DNA from: Monarcha castaneiventris obscurior
Lineage: Eukaryota; Chordata; Aves; Passeriformes; Monarchidae
Reading direction: 5' to 3'
DNA length: 64,000 nt
Assembly: GCA_026261815.1 (NCBI GenBank)
Contig: JAMPIT010000510.1
Span: 20,122,001-20,186,000 of the forward strand
Shown here: positions 26,493 through 37,170 of the stretch, piece by piece
Position numbering within the stretch: the stretch's first letter is position 1
How the letters are laid out: each line of letters begins with the position of its first letter
Notes under the pieces: model-generated
The model's input: the letters and a program-made list of their open reading frames with translations, nothing else
Databases searched by the model: none
What the model was told of the DNA's origin: nothing
Translations under genes and position numbers: made by a program

Positions 26493-29400
26493 GCCAACCC
26501 AACACACCCCAAGTCTTGAGGTCCCTTTCCACCTTCTCTGCAGGCTGGCAATAAAGTCTATTCACAGATGGGCTTTTCTCAGTAGCCATAGAAAAATACC
26601 ACCTTGCAGAAACACAGGCCTGTTTTCCAACTCCAGATTTCCTGGGAGGGCTTTGCAAAAGGCTTTCTAGAAGGGAACCAGGTGCAAACATGCCACAATG
26701 AAAGGGTGGGCTAGACTGGCACTGGAAACTCCTGCAGCAGCAGCAGCACTGCCGCTGTGGCCAGCTCCTCACACGCAGCTCCACAGCTGCCACTGGGTCC
26801 AGAGCACACCTGGCACTCCGCAGCTCAGCACTCCAGTGTTTTATAGGAATCAGAAGCCAGAAGAAAGGGTGAGTACTATAAACTATGAACTTTACAGCAA
26901 AAAGTGGGGCAGAAACTAGCAAATGTTTGGAGTCATATTTCAGCTTGTATCTGTAAATATGTAAGGTCTACATGCAAAAGAGTATTACACCTGTTCAACT
27001 ACCTGAAAGCTAACAAATACAATAGCAGTCGTCCGTGCAACTTTAACTTGTCTGACCTAGGTATAGGCCTGATACATTTTAATACCACATTTCCCTCTAG
27101 ATCCTCCCTCAGGCAGCACTGAGAAGGGATGGCAGCCTAGGAACAAGCCCGCAGCACACAGCACAGGAGGCTGCTGGTCTGCTGTTTACAGAAGTTGCAA
27201 AGTGCCACACAGAACAGAGGGCAGATACAAGAAGAGAAATTCTTCATTCTACTGTGCCCTCTACCCATCCTTCCATAGGCTACTCCTTTAAATCCTGTTC
27301 ATCAATCATGTCTTTTCCCCTAAATAGTAAGTACCAGTCATTTCCCCACCTCTGCTCCTTCTATAGCCCTCTACAGATTCAGTCCTGCTGCCACTGCTGC
27401 TCACTGGGCTGACACATGGGACATACATCTATTAGAAAAGCACCACGTGAAGATTTTAGCAGCTACCAAATTTGGAGAAAATGTGCTATTTCCCTTTCCC
27501 CCTTGTTTTGTCATGGAAGTTCTATACACAAAGGATTAATTTTTTTCCATAAAACTTTAGATAGGCAGTATCAGCTATGTTCCCTATTCTGTATGCAGTC
27601 AGCTGGCCACATTACTCTTGGAAGGTGAACCATGCAGACGGCTGAGCACACACAACTCTGGTGGAAGAAGCAGGAACAATGGCTTGAACACATGCTCCAA
27701 ATGTCAACCAGTCTAGGAGCAGTGGGCAGCAGCACCACCTTCTGAGAGCGGGCAGAGCTCACGGGCATGGGCACTCTTGCTCCCCAGGAACATAAAAAGC
27801 CACACCATCAAGCCAAAGCCACATTAAGCCCACTACCTCATCCGACATTGGACTGTAGTAGATATGTGGACAAAAGCATAAGCATAAGGCAAGAATAAAG
27901 CAGGATTTCCCAGCAGGCTTTCAGCCATATTTATGTAGGGGAAGATGAGTCTGATCCAGAGACGGGGAGGTTTTGTATTTAATAACATCAAGCAGAGTTT
28001 TCTTCCAAGACTCTCTGATCACTTCTGGAATTCTGTCAGATGTTAGCACTCAAAACATCTATAGGCACAGAACAGTGTAATCACACATCACCTGAGAAAC
28101 TCCCCCTCGTTAGCTCTGAGGATGCTCATTCCACTTCATACTCTTAACACTGAAATACTTCCACACTGGAATAGTTCTTGCATTTTCACAGTACACCGTC
28201 TCCTCATCACTCAACATTCCTACTACCCATGTTGTGAAAATAAGGTGGTATTTGGGGAGCCCTTGTGATTAACACAGAAAAACCTATAAGTAAATTAATA
28301 ATCCTGTACTCAAAGCAGGATTAGAGTAACAGGCATGTTAGAATGAGGCACTGACCCACTTTTAACAATAAATAGGACTACCCAGTTAATTAGTCAATGA
28401 GCATTATCTGCTCTGTGCACTGAATGAGGCTGGTGTCCAGTGAGGAAGGAGCAAGAGGTGGCATCCGCAGTCACATTAAGACTGCCAAATACTTCTGAAT
28501 TAGAGAAGACACTCAGTGAGACTGTACAGGCAGGTGATTTTTGGCAATTCCCAATTTCACGTCCTTAACCTCATAATATTTTTAGTATGACTTTGTGTCT
28601 TACTTCCTACATACACAGAAATAAAAGTTTCATTCCATCCACTTGGAAACCATACTGTTAACACCACAGGCACCCAGAAAGGTAAGGAATTTAGATATTA
28701 GCTTGTCAGTGCTTATACATATAAACTTCAGATTTTGAAGGATTATTTTCCTTGGTTTTTTTTCACAAATGCATCCCAAAGCAAAGGGGTTTAGAAGTGA
28801 GACTAGGCCCACTCCCTGGCTCTTCAACTTAAATTTCCCTGTCATTCATCTCCAGGCTTCAAGATCTTCTACCAGTCGAAGCTTTTGCCCCCTGCAACAA
28901 TTGATGTGGCCTTCCCAGCAGGCAATCACTGACAACATCAGAGTGGGCTTCTCCATTCTTGGTGCCCTCACTCCTCAACTGGGTACAACTACAGCAAGCA
29001 CATTCAATAGAAGCAAGTGTTTCAAATAATTTAACTGCTCAGCAGTATCAACCCCAAAGCACACACAAATTGTGAAGATTTTTGTCTTAGATTCAGGGCA
29101 TGGGCAAATTTTTTTAACTGTTTCTTAGAAGAACACCCTTCATACAGGAGCTTTTACCTGCAAGCTAAATTATGCATCCTCTCCCCACATCAGAACTACC
29201 TAACCACTTTCTTTCACACAGGGAAAAAGTGTGTTTCACACCAAACTCTGCCCAAAAGAAAAATTAACAAAGATTGACTTATTCCTGCTGAATCCCTCCA
29301 ACATATTTCTATTTAATTAAAAAAAAAAAGAAAGAAAGGCAAGAGAGCCTTCAGCCTGAATAGCTTAAGTTCAACAAAAATCTGGAAGACTTTTAAAAGA

Positions 29401-30007
29401 AAGCCTTACACAGTAGTATATTAAAAGGCTCCTGCTGAAAGGGGAGACATGACGGTGTTGTGTTAACGTAAGACACTCAGAAGCTACCAACTACAGCTAA
29501 TACTCAGCAGCACAAGCTCACCACACCTGGCAAAACAGCAATTGCAGGATCCCAAAAGGTTTATCAAGCACTAAAAACCTACATACACGAGGTTCAGCAT
29601 GGCTGCATCTTAATTTCAGAAAAAAATAAGGTTGCAACCATTTAGTAGCTAAAGCATTTAATGGAAATAAATGCCAGGTTTGTGTCAAAAATCAGTAATG
29701 CAGCCAAGCTTAACATACTCATGAAAAGAAGCACGACTTTTCTGAAGGAGTGTGATTCCCTAGCCTACCAACTGCTGCTTCACCTAAAAATGAATGGTTA
29801 TTAAAATCAGTTTACTGCAAGCTCCATCTGACTATCGGCCTGCACATCAGGAGGATGCACAACCGACCAGCAAGAGCAGTGCAGCTCTGCATGACATACA
29901 GGATATGTGAACTCTCACCACTGGAAGAGGGGCTGCGCATAAGGGCTGAAAAACCTCAGAAAAAAACCAACCAATTTCTGCTCAGTGTAGTAAATAACAT
30001 AGATATC

Positions 30008-30234
30008 TATCACAGAATCATAGCAACACCAAGGCTGGAAAGGGGTCTGGGGATCATCTAGTTCAAACCCCCTGCCAAGGCAGGATCACCTAGAGCAGTT
30101 ACACAGAATCCGTCCAGGTGGGGTTTGAATGTTTCCAGGCAGGGAGACTCCACAAGCTCCCTGCGCAGCCTGTTCCAGTGCTCTGCCACCCTCAACATAA
30201 AGAAATTCTTTCTCATGTTGAGGTGAATCGCTAT
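30008..30234 (-). mobile_element. CR1 fragment near PAN3 exon 1
   Basis: Reads as antisense CR1: CACAGAATCATAG at the left, AAGGCTGGAAAGGGGTCTGG, then GCCTGTTCCAGTGCTCTGCC and AAGAAATTCTTTCTCATGTT. The 3' end of the element is at the left. It ends about 520 bp from the PAN3 exon 1 donor, at the edge of the CpG island. Confidence 0.93.
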
Positions 30235-30752
30235 TTATAATTTTTTTCTCGTAATTTTAACGCCGTATTTTAGCTGGAACATTTAAAACTTCCAAGTGCC
30301 GACACTCAATATAGGGGGTTCGGAAGAGCCCATCCAAGGGTAGCGCTCCGGAAAGCGCTGCCTCCCTGCTCCCGGCCTGACTTCGGGCAGGGAGTACCTG
30401 TGAACCTGCACCAAGCCTAGCGCTAGAGGGACGGATGGACAGCTGCCCAGGAGCCCCTTTGAAGCCACATAGGAGGAGCCCCTTCCCGCACACACCTGCC
30501 CGCTCCTTCCCATCGGTACCGGCCGGGTCCCCTCTGGGCAGCCGGCCCAGCCCCGTCCGCCCGTCCGGGACGGCCGCAGCCCTGCGGGCGCCCCGGGGTC
30601 CCCCGGCACCACCATGGCTGTTGTTATTTGTTTCCGGCAGCACCGCGGCGTGTCGGGGATGAGGAACAACGCGCCGCCCGCCGCCCCCTCCCGGCAGCAA
30701 CCCCCACCCCACCCCACCGCACCGCACCCCCGGGCCGCCCCGCCGCACTCAC

Positions 30753-31176
30753 TCGCCAGCCGTGGGCCATCCAGCCCCCCGCCGCCGCCGCCGCCTCCGC
30801 CTCCCGCCCCCAGCTCGGCTTTCTTAGGCCCCACCACCGCCGCCGCCGGGCCCGAGCTGGCCCCGTGCGCCGAGTAGCCCGGCCCGGCGGCGGCGGCGGG
30901 CGGGGGGATGCCGAGCGGGAGCCCGCCGAGGGGGGGTGCGGCGGGCCCCGGGCCGGCGGGGGCGGCGCCCGGCTCCTCATGCAGGAACTGGCACTCCTCG
31001 CCGTAGAAGCAGGTCTTGTCCTTGGCGTAGTAGCGGCAGAACTTCAGCTTCACGGCCCCGCCGCCGCCGCCGGCCCCCGCCCCGCCGGCCGCCGGCCCCG
31101 CCACGCCGACCCCCGCCCCCGGCGGCGGCCCCACCACCGGCGACGGCGACGAGCAGGGCAGGCCGCTGCTGTTCAT
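30753..31176 (-). CDS. PAN3: PAN3 coding exon 1 (start codon, CCCH zinc finger)
   Basis: Starts at ATG 31176-31174 (MNSSGLP...), the first ATG in this frame; human PAN3 likewise begins MNS. It encodes 141 codons plus one base and ends at CTGGCGA followed by donor GTGAGTG. Residues about 47-66 carry the single CCCH zinc finger, with spacing C-x8-C-x5-C-x3-H in the segment CRYYAKDKTCFYGEECQFLH, almost identical to mammals. In the family this finger contributes to poly(A) RNA binding. The finger is flanked by low-complexity Gly/Ala/Pro sequence, including a run of ten glycines near residue 130 encoded by GGC/GGA repeats. The exon ends in LDGPRLA, a conserved boundary. Two other frames are also open here because GC-rich DNA has few stops; those are shadows. 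Confidence 0.96.
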
Positions 31177-31208
31177 GGCAACCGCCCCGCCGCCGGGGTC
31201 GGCACCAT
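31173..31208 (-). CDS. Candidate 11-codon uORF overlapping the PAN3 start
   Basis: An ATG at 31208-31206 opens an 11-codon reading frame (MVPTPAAGRLP) in a different frame from PAN3. Its TGA at 31175-31173 overlaps the PAN3 ATG in the arrangement ATGA. Its context is CCCC ATG G: +4 is favourable, -3 is C. If it is inside the 5'UTR, ribosomes that translate it would stop exactly at the PAN3 start codon. Its presence in the mRNA is likely, because it is only 32 bases upstream of the main start, but is not proven. Confidence 0.4.
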   Translation of the reverse strand: MVPTPAAGRLP

Positions 31209-31375
31209 GGGGAAGGGGGCGGGCAGGGGGAAGGGGCGCGGGGACCGCCGTCACCCCGGGTCCGGCTCCGGAAGGGGCAGGAGGAGGAGGAGGGGGCGAC
31301 TCCGCGCCTCTTAAAGGGGCCGCGCGGCCCGGGGCGGCGGCGCCTCCTCCTCCTCAGCGGTCCCGGCGCTCGGGG

Positions 31376-31402
31376 TTGTTTATGCCATTTTCCTCTTCCT
31401 GA
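31376..31402 (-). promoter_or_regulatory. ETS/YY1-like element upstream of PAN3
   Basis: On the minus strand this reads CAGGAAGAGGAAAATGGC then ATAAACAACC. CAGGAAG matches the ETS core and AAAATGGC matches the YY1 core, which in many housekeeping genes lies at or just after the transcription start and in the sense orientation, as here. It sits about 210 bp upstream of the PAN3 ATG. Function is inferred from motif and position only. Confidence 0.45.
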
Positions 31403-31488
31403 GCGGCCGCGCCTGCGCCGGCGCGGAGCATCCTGGGTAGCGCCGCCGGCCGGGCCGGGGAGGCGGAGGGGGAGCCGCGGCTGCGAGC

Positions 31489-31553
31489 GGGCGGGGGCAA
31501 GGGAGGCAAGGAGGCAGGGAGGCAGGGAGGGGTGGCGGGATGGAGGGATGGAG
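31489..31553 (+). repeat. G-rich purine tract
   Basis: Repeated GGGAGGCA/GGAGGCA units followed by GGATGGAGGGATGG give many closely spaced G-runs on the plus strand, which is the non-transcribed strand for any antisense transcript and the template side for PAN3. It lies upstream of the PAN3 ATG in the CpG island. Confidence 0.7.
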
Positions 31554-34500
31554 CGCGGAGCCGCGGGCAGCTGAGCGCGGTGTCCGGCGGGGCCGTGGAC
31601 GGCGAGCGGCGTTGGCTGCCCGCGCCAAGGCGGTGGCAGGCGGCAGGTGACCCCCGGCCCCCGCCCCGGGGCTGCTCGGCTCCCGGGCGCGCTGCCAGCC
31701 CGCATCTCGAGCCTTCCTTCTCCCCCACTGCCGGGCCGAGGGCAAAGCACCGGCGGTGCCAGCGGGATTTCGACCGGCTTCCCCCCCGCCAAAGTCTCGT
31801 GCCGCTTTCCTGCCGAAAAAACACAGGGCAGCCTGCTGGCCGTGCCTTGCCTGCTGGCATAACGGGAACGCGGCCTGAGGGATTCTCCCTCTCCCGGTGA
31901 CGAGGCGCAGCTTTTAAGAAAGTGCTTCAAGTCTTTTCCCCGGAGCTTGGACAACTTTGTTACGTGAATTTTAAACGACTCTCTTGCAATGCTACTCAAG
32001 ATTCTAAATTTTTCGATTTTTACTGAGTCAAGTTGTTGGCATAGCTTGTGCAGTCACTGAAATAGTGTGTATATGTAATTGCAAAAATATAAGTTAAAGT
32101 GCACTTGACATTATTTTGGTAAGAAAAACATTTGCTGTGGAATTAAGATTACTTGTTGTCTATCATAGCCTTCTCTCTTATTAAAAATGAAAAGAAAATC
32201 AGGGCCTGCCTAGAAGATGCTTTGACAGTTTGTGTGAAAAGAAATTTAAAAATAATGAGTGAGTTTGTCTCATTGGAACAAATCAAAGTCTTTCTTCCTC
32301 AGATGGAGTGTTCAAAGACCTTGAGATGTAAACATGCCTTAAGCTGAAATCTCAAGATCTAAAACTTTGGACAGAAAACTAGAGAAAGGACAAGAGTACA
32401 ACAGTCCAGGCTTCAGTTTTAGACTGTATACCAAAAAGACGGTGAGGATATAATTTCTCTGTCATTCTCCAACAATTTTCAGCCTTTTACTTTATTTCGT
32501 ATGGCAAAGAGCTCACAACTTCTGTCTTCCTCCAAGTTTGAAAAGTAGGCCAAAGGGTGAAGAGACCCTGTTGGTTTCTCAGACAAACCACAGCAGATTC
32601 CACAAGGGAGAAAGACCTCCTAAATGCCTCAACCATGGGAAGCATTTCAATTCCGACTTGCGCCTTCTGAGATAACCAAAATCGGTTTTTGCTTTAGTGC
32701 ACAGACTGGTCCCAGCTGCTTCAGGTGAGGTGCCCACAGAGCTGCTTGGTTGTGTATCAGTCAGCCCCCTGGCATTAGTGTTGTGCCTCTGAGGAGTGAA
32801 AACAAAGGCTTCCCTGCACTGTTGCAGCTACACACAGGTACCTGCAGGTGACACTTCAGCTGCTGCAGTGAAGAGAGGGTCTGGGAGTGTATTGTTTTCT
32901 CTCCCTTTGTCCAGCTGATTAGTGCCCTGGGAAAATGCCAGCAGAAGGTGGAGGTCTCAGGCATATGGGGACTTCAGGGTGCTTGGGTTCATGGAGGGGA
33001 ATGGGAGGTAGAAGATGTGTTGAGATAATGCCAGGTGTGAAGGGGAGAGAGGAACCCAATATCATCCTCTGCTTAAGCCTGATTATCAATAGTCTATCAC
33101 CTCTTATTCCAGGAATGATGTCCCTTGGAAAACATCCCTTCTCTCCCCAGAGGTCAGACTGAGTAGAGAAGTTACATGTACATGTGAGGCAGTTTGAAGG
33201 GCAGGCACAAAAATGCTGGTAAGGGAGAAGAAAAATCTCAGCTTTCACCCAGAGTTTTCCCAAGATCTGTGGGTCTTTTGTCTGGAGCTTTAGTATTGTG
33301 GATTTAATGGTATCAAATTATCTTACAAGAGATTTGATGATACACATAGGGTAATACCTCTTCTGGGTAAACTGGTTAAACATGAAGTTTATTCTTCCAA
33401 GCAAAGACTTGAGATGCATAGCCACTCCCATCACTAAAGTGTATTCTAACCTGTGTTTTCAACCTTGTGAATCTGCTTTTCCCACAGCTCTTTTGCTGAT
33501 CTCTGCATATGTCTAAAATTACATGTACACGGTGAGGTTAGGAGCAAGGACACAAATGGGCTTGTATATGCACAACCCACATTTATTCTATCTGCATGCT
33601 GTAGCTCAGGTTCAAAACATTCCCACTGCATGTGGGAAGAGCTGAGGTAGTGGACTGGGCAGTAGTGCATGATCCTGCCAGCCTGACTACCCAGCTAGCA
33701 ATGAGGTGTGCAGTATGGTGCCAAGAATGTTTGGGTTCTCCCCCACCGAAGTCAGCCTAAGTACTGTACCTGTGCCACTAAACAAGTTGGCTAACTTGGA
33801 AGTGTCCTTCATCTTTTCTACATTGTCTTGGCCAGCAGAGCAGAACCAATAATGGGAAGAGGCTCAAGGTGGCATAGGCCTCTTTTTGTGACTCTGACAA
33901 GCTCTCACTCTCCTGTCTCTTCATTTTTGTTAACTATATACAAGGACGTTGCCTGAAGACTGACTTGCAGGAAGTGTGTCCATATGGGAGCCTGACATCT
34001 TCTCATTAATTGTGTGTTTCCTTCCAGATTCTGATTTTTATTGCATGTCCCTGCTGGTCAGCCAGAGTGCTGAGGAGGCCTGCAGACCATTCTCTGTCTG
34101 CTTCAGCTTGCAGCTTGCTTCCCTGCTTCGGGTAGTGCACGGAGATGGACTGTGCATTCCTGCAAAGGAGTGATTGATGATGTTATTTTTTTCACAAAAC
34201 TAGGTCCCCTGATCATTGCAGCTGGTACATCTGAGGAGAGTGATGCTGTACTTTGCATGAAATTCAGGAAGCAAGAGGAAAGAGAAGCAGATAGATACCC
34301 CTGGGTCTTGTCCCACTTTGTAGTTAAGTGATAACTGTGGTGTGCTTTTCGACCCAGAAATGGGGAAATGCTGCTGTATGCATGCATGCAGCCAGGGCCA
34401 AGTGATAGAGTTTTTATGAGCTGTGCCAGAAAGGCAGAACCAAACATTATGAGATGAAAAATCAAGGGGCGGGGAAGGAAGCCTTGGATAGGAAACACCT

Positions 34501-35427
34501 GCCAAGAGCTCTTTTTTTCCAGCCAAACCAGCTTGCAAGTGCCAAGCAGCTCCCCCTTAACATTGAACCACTGTTGAGAAAGCCGTGTTTGCTATTGAGA
34601 ATGACAGTTTCTCTTTGTGTCAACCCAGAATTAACATGTTTATTAAATCATGTGGAAACAGATCCTGAAGTGCAGGCTGGCATCAGATAATGCAAATGAA
34701 TAACTATACTTTTTGAGGGAGTTATTGTAACTGATTTTTTTTAAGGTATAAGGCAAGACAAGTTTAGTAGGTAGGAATCTTGTTTAACCAACCAAGTAGT
34801 TGAAAAAAGTAATGTGTGAACACTGGATTTTTTCCAACAGCACCAGTTGGTATATTAGAAGATACTGTCTGTGCTTACAAAACCAGCCTTAATAATATTG
34901 AAACAGATCAAAGGAAATACTTCTAAAAAAACTTTTCACCTAATCTGAATTTAACTTTTAAAGCCCATCATTATAGTATATAATTAAGGAAAAAATACGG
35001 ACATGATCAGGGTCCATGGTAATATTAGACAAGAATTTAGAATTTACTCAGTTAATTTTCGAAGGAAGCATAATAAAGCCTGATACCTCAGGATCTACCC
35101 TAGCTGCTGTCTGAAGTCAGAGGGAAATTGCCACTCTTGTGGAGATTATTCCACAAAATTACAGAGTTTTTTATCTGCCTTTGAAATATTTGAGGATTAC
35201 TAATATGGCATTCAGGATGTTGGACTGCATGCACTGAGTTGCTGTGGCAATACTAATGGGTCCCTAACTGGACAGTTGTCAATAATTAACAGTATCTGGA
35301 AGAAACCAGGTGTTGCTCCCAACCAGACTCCCATTCACATGCAAAAAGAAATTCATTTCAACTCAGTGAAGTTTTGAATTCAACCCAGGTCGCAAATCAG
35401 GAGTTGACCCTGAAGTGCTCTTCCTAA

Positions 35428-35474
35428 CACCTACATTAATAATGTATGCTAGCACCTATATTAATAATGTATAG
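35428..35474. repeat. 25-bp tandem duplication
   Basis: CACCTACATTAATAATGTAT at 35428 is repeated at 35453 as CACCTATATTAATAATGTAT. The unit contains the palindromic core ATTAAT. Confidence 0.85.
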
Positions 35475-36308
35475 GGGGGAGGTCTAGCCCTAAGCTAGAA
35501 TTCATATTAGTACAGGCACTAAAATGTAAGTAGTTTCACAGTGCTGGTAATCTGATCATATGGTTTAGCTGGAGAATTTCTCATCATGTGGCTGCTCCCA
35601 CTGGCATAGGCTTTATCTACCTGTTGCAGTGAAGGCCAACCAGGATGTGACGTAAGTTGGACAAAATACTTGATAACAGAAACCACTTTCTCAGGGTGGA
35701 AAAAAGCCCTGCTCACTCAAAGAATCCTTTACTGTCATATTCATGTGTATGATACATGCATTGAACCCTTTCCGACCCCACTCCAGCATCTTTAGGAATA
35801 AGTTAATATGGCAGAATTTATAAATATATTTTGACTTAGTCCAGTAGATATGAACTGTCCTAGCTGATGGTGTCTTTCACAGAAGCTTTTACACTGGAAA
35901 CCTGACATATACATTAAAACTTCTGATACCAGATCAGCTGAATCACCAGCAACAGATTTTCATTATTAAATGTTAGTTTCTCCTGGTCTGAACCACAAAA
36001 AAGCAGGTATCTTCAATGGAATCCTAGCAGCTACCAGTGCTGAAGGCATCAGGTGGAAGAGAAAACAAAGCACTTGCATCACTTGCCAATTTTAAATCAA
36101 AGGACAAGTATCCACTTGCCTGGTAGATATGTAAGTATTCACATAGGTCTTTGTCAGGCCACCCTCCTGACAGTGAGCACTCAGTGGCTGGGGTAGATGT
36201 CTGTTATTTTCAGAACGGAAGCACAAACTGTCTGCTCCCTCTTTTCCGAGGGCAAAACCTGTATGTATGCATATGGTTGAAAGGGGTACAAGAAAGTACA
36301 AGACATGT

Positions 36309-36722
36309 CATTGATAAAGACGTTGGACTATTTCGGTCCCAAAACAGATCCCTCAGGAACACCCCTCGTCACTGCTCTCTACTTGGACATCAAGCCACTG
36401 GCCACAATTCCTTGAGTGCAACCATCCAGCCAATTCCTTATCCACCGATTGGTCCCTCTGTCAAATTCATGTCTCTCCAGTTTAGAGACAAAGTTTCATG
36501 CAGGACAGTGTCCAATTCTTTGCACAAGTCCAGGTAAATTATGTCAGTCGCTCTTCCCTCACACAGCAATGCTGTAACCCTGTCATAGAAGGCCGCCAAA
36601 TTTGTCAGGTGCCATTTGCCCTTAGTGAAGTCATGCTGGCTGTCACCAGTCACCTCCTTATATTCCATGTGCCTTCTCATAGTTTCTGGGGGGATCTGCT
36701 CCATGATCTCAACAGACCCTGA
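36309..36722 (-). mobile_element. CR1 reverse-transcriptase fragment
   Basis: The minus strand encodes a broken CR1 ORF2 segment: [20 protein letters not shown], then [19 protein letters not shown], the conserved palm-domain region of CR1 reverse transcriptase. The frame breaks on the 3' side, so it is a dead copy. It is closely similar to 49680-50090, so both derive from the same or sister CR1 subfamilies. Both ends of the element are missing. Confidence 0.92.
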
Positions 36723-36799
36723 GACTGATTACACTGACTGCACTGGTCTGTTGTTCCTCAGGTCTTCCTTTTTTCCTAAAGATGATAAGGGATTGGGGT

Positions 36800-37170
36800 A
36801 TCTGGCATACGAGAAGGGGTGAAGTGGCTGGGACTGTTTTGCCTGTAGGCTTGAGGGGAGCCTTATCAATGTGTATAAATATCTGATGGGGGAGCCAGAC
36901 TCATTTCTGTGGTACCCAGTGACAGGGCCAGATGCAATGTGCACAAACCGAAACGGGAAGTTCACTCTGAATACCAGAAAACACTTTTATACTGTGAGGT
37001 TGTTTGAGTACTGAAGAGATTGCCAGGAAAAGTTGTGGACTCTCAATCCCTGTTGGTATTTAAAACTGTACAGGATGTGCTCTGGGGCAACCTGTATTAG
37101 CTGATGATGTTTTGAGCATAACACTCACTGGACTAGGCAATCTCCAGGGGTGTCTTTTAAAGTCATTCAT
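36800..37170 (+). mobile_element. CR1 3' fragment
   Basis: Plus-orientation CR1: GGGGAGCCTTATCAATGTGT, ATAAATATCTGATGGGGGAG, then ACACTTTTATACTGTGAGG and TGGACTAGGCAATCTCCAGG. It corresponds to the ORF2 C-terminus and 3' UTR, with many indels. It sits back to back with the minus-strand fragment at 36309-36722. Confidence 0.9.

Larger units (their letters stand above)
18127..30752 (-). other. PAN3: PAN3 intron 1
   Basis: 12.6-kb intron. Recognised contents are a CR1 tail (25461-25520), a 30-32 bp tandem duplication (26431-26492) and a CR1 fragment (30008-30234) near exon 1. GC-richer ORF-like sequence at 26350-26920 has no recognisable product. Nothing else supported. Confidence 0.85.
1..31400 (-). 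other. PAN3: PAN3 gene, 5' part (partial, runs off left edge)
   Basis: PAN3 is the regulatory subunit of the cytoplasmic PAN2-PAN3 deadenylase, which starts shortening of mRNA poly(A) tails. PAN3 binds poly(A) and poly(A)-binding protein and recruits the PAN2 nuclease. The sequence shows four coding exons whose translations follow human PAN3 in order: the CCCH finger exon, then segments containing GMDGG, TDSYFSTSFIGVNGFGSP, MTNSSSSPSLLNDSAK and SLFNDF. Junction phases are 1, 0, 1 and 0 and each exon joins the next without a frameshift. The exon that follows in human (beginning PRKYRLG) was not found, so the gene continues to the left of position 1. The gene body is at least 31 kb. The 5' end is not fixed; it should lie in the CpG island above 31176. 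Confidence 0.95.
30440..31850. promoter_or_regulatory. PAN3: PAN3 CpG island and promoter region
   Basis: About 1.4 kb of very GC-rich, CpG-dense sequence spans PAN3 exon 1 and about 650 bp upstream of its ATG, while the flanks are AT-rich. This is typical of a housekeeping vertebrate promoter. GC-box-like runs are frequent. G-runs at 31489-31553 form a purine-rich (GGAGGCA)n-like tract. No TATA box is evident. The exact transcription start cannot be read from sequence alone. The plus-strand ORFs through this block (for example 30628-31314) have no recognisable product. Confidence 0.85.

Noticed and set aside
26347..26922. 191-codon minus-strand ORF in PAN3 intron 1
   Set aside because: No recognisable domain or splice context, spans a small duplication and a CAG run, and an ORF of this size is not unexpected in 64 kb read in six frames.
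30628..31999. Large ORFs through the PAN3 CpG island in frames other than PAN3
   Set aside because: Low-complexity Arg/Pro/Gly translations typical of GC-rich DNA; only the frame with the CCCH finger matches a protein family.
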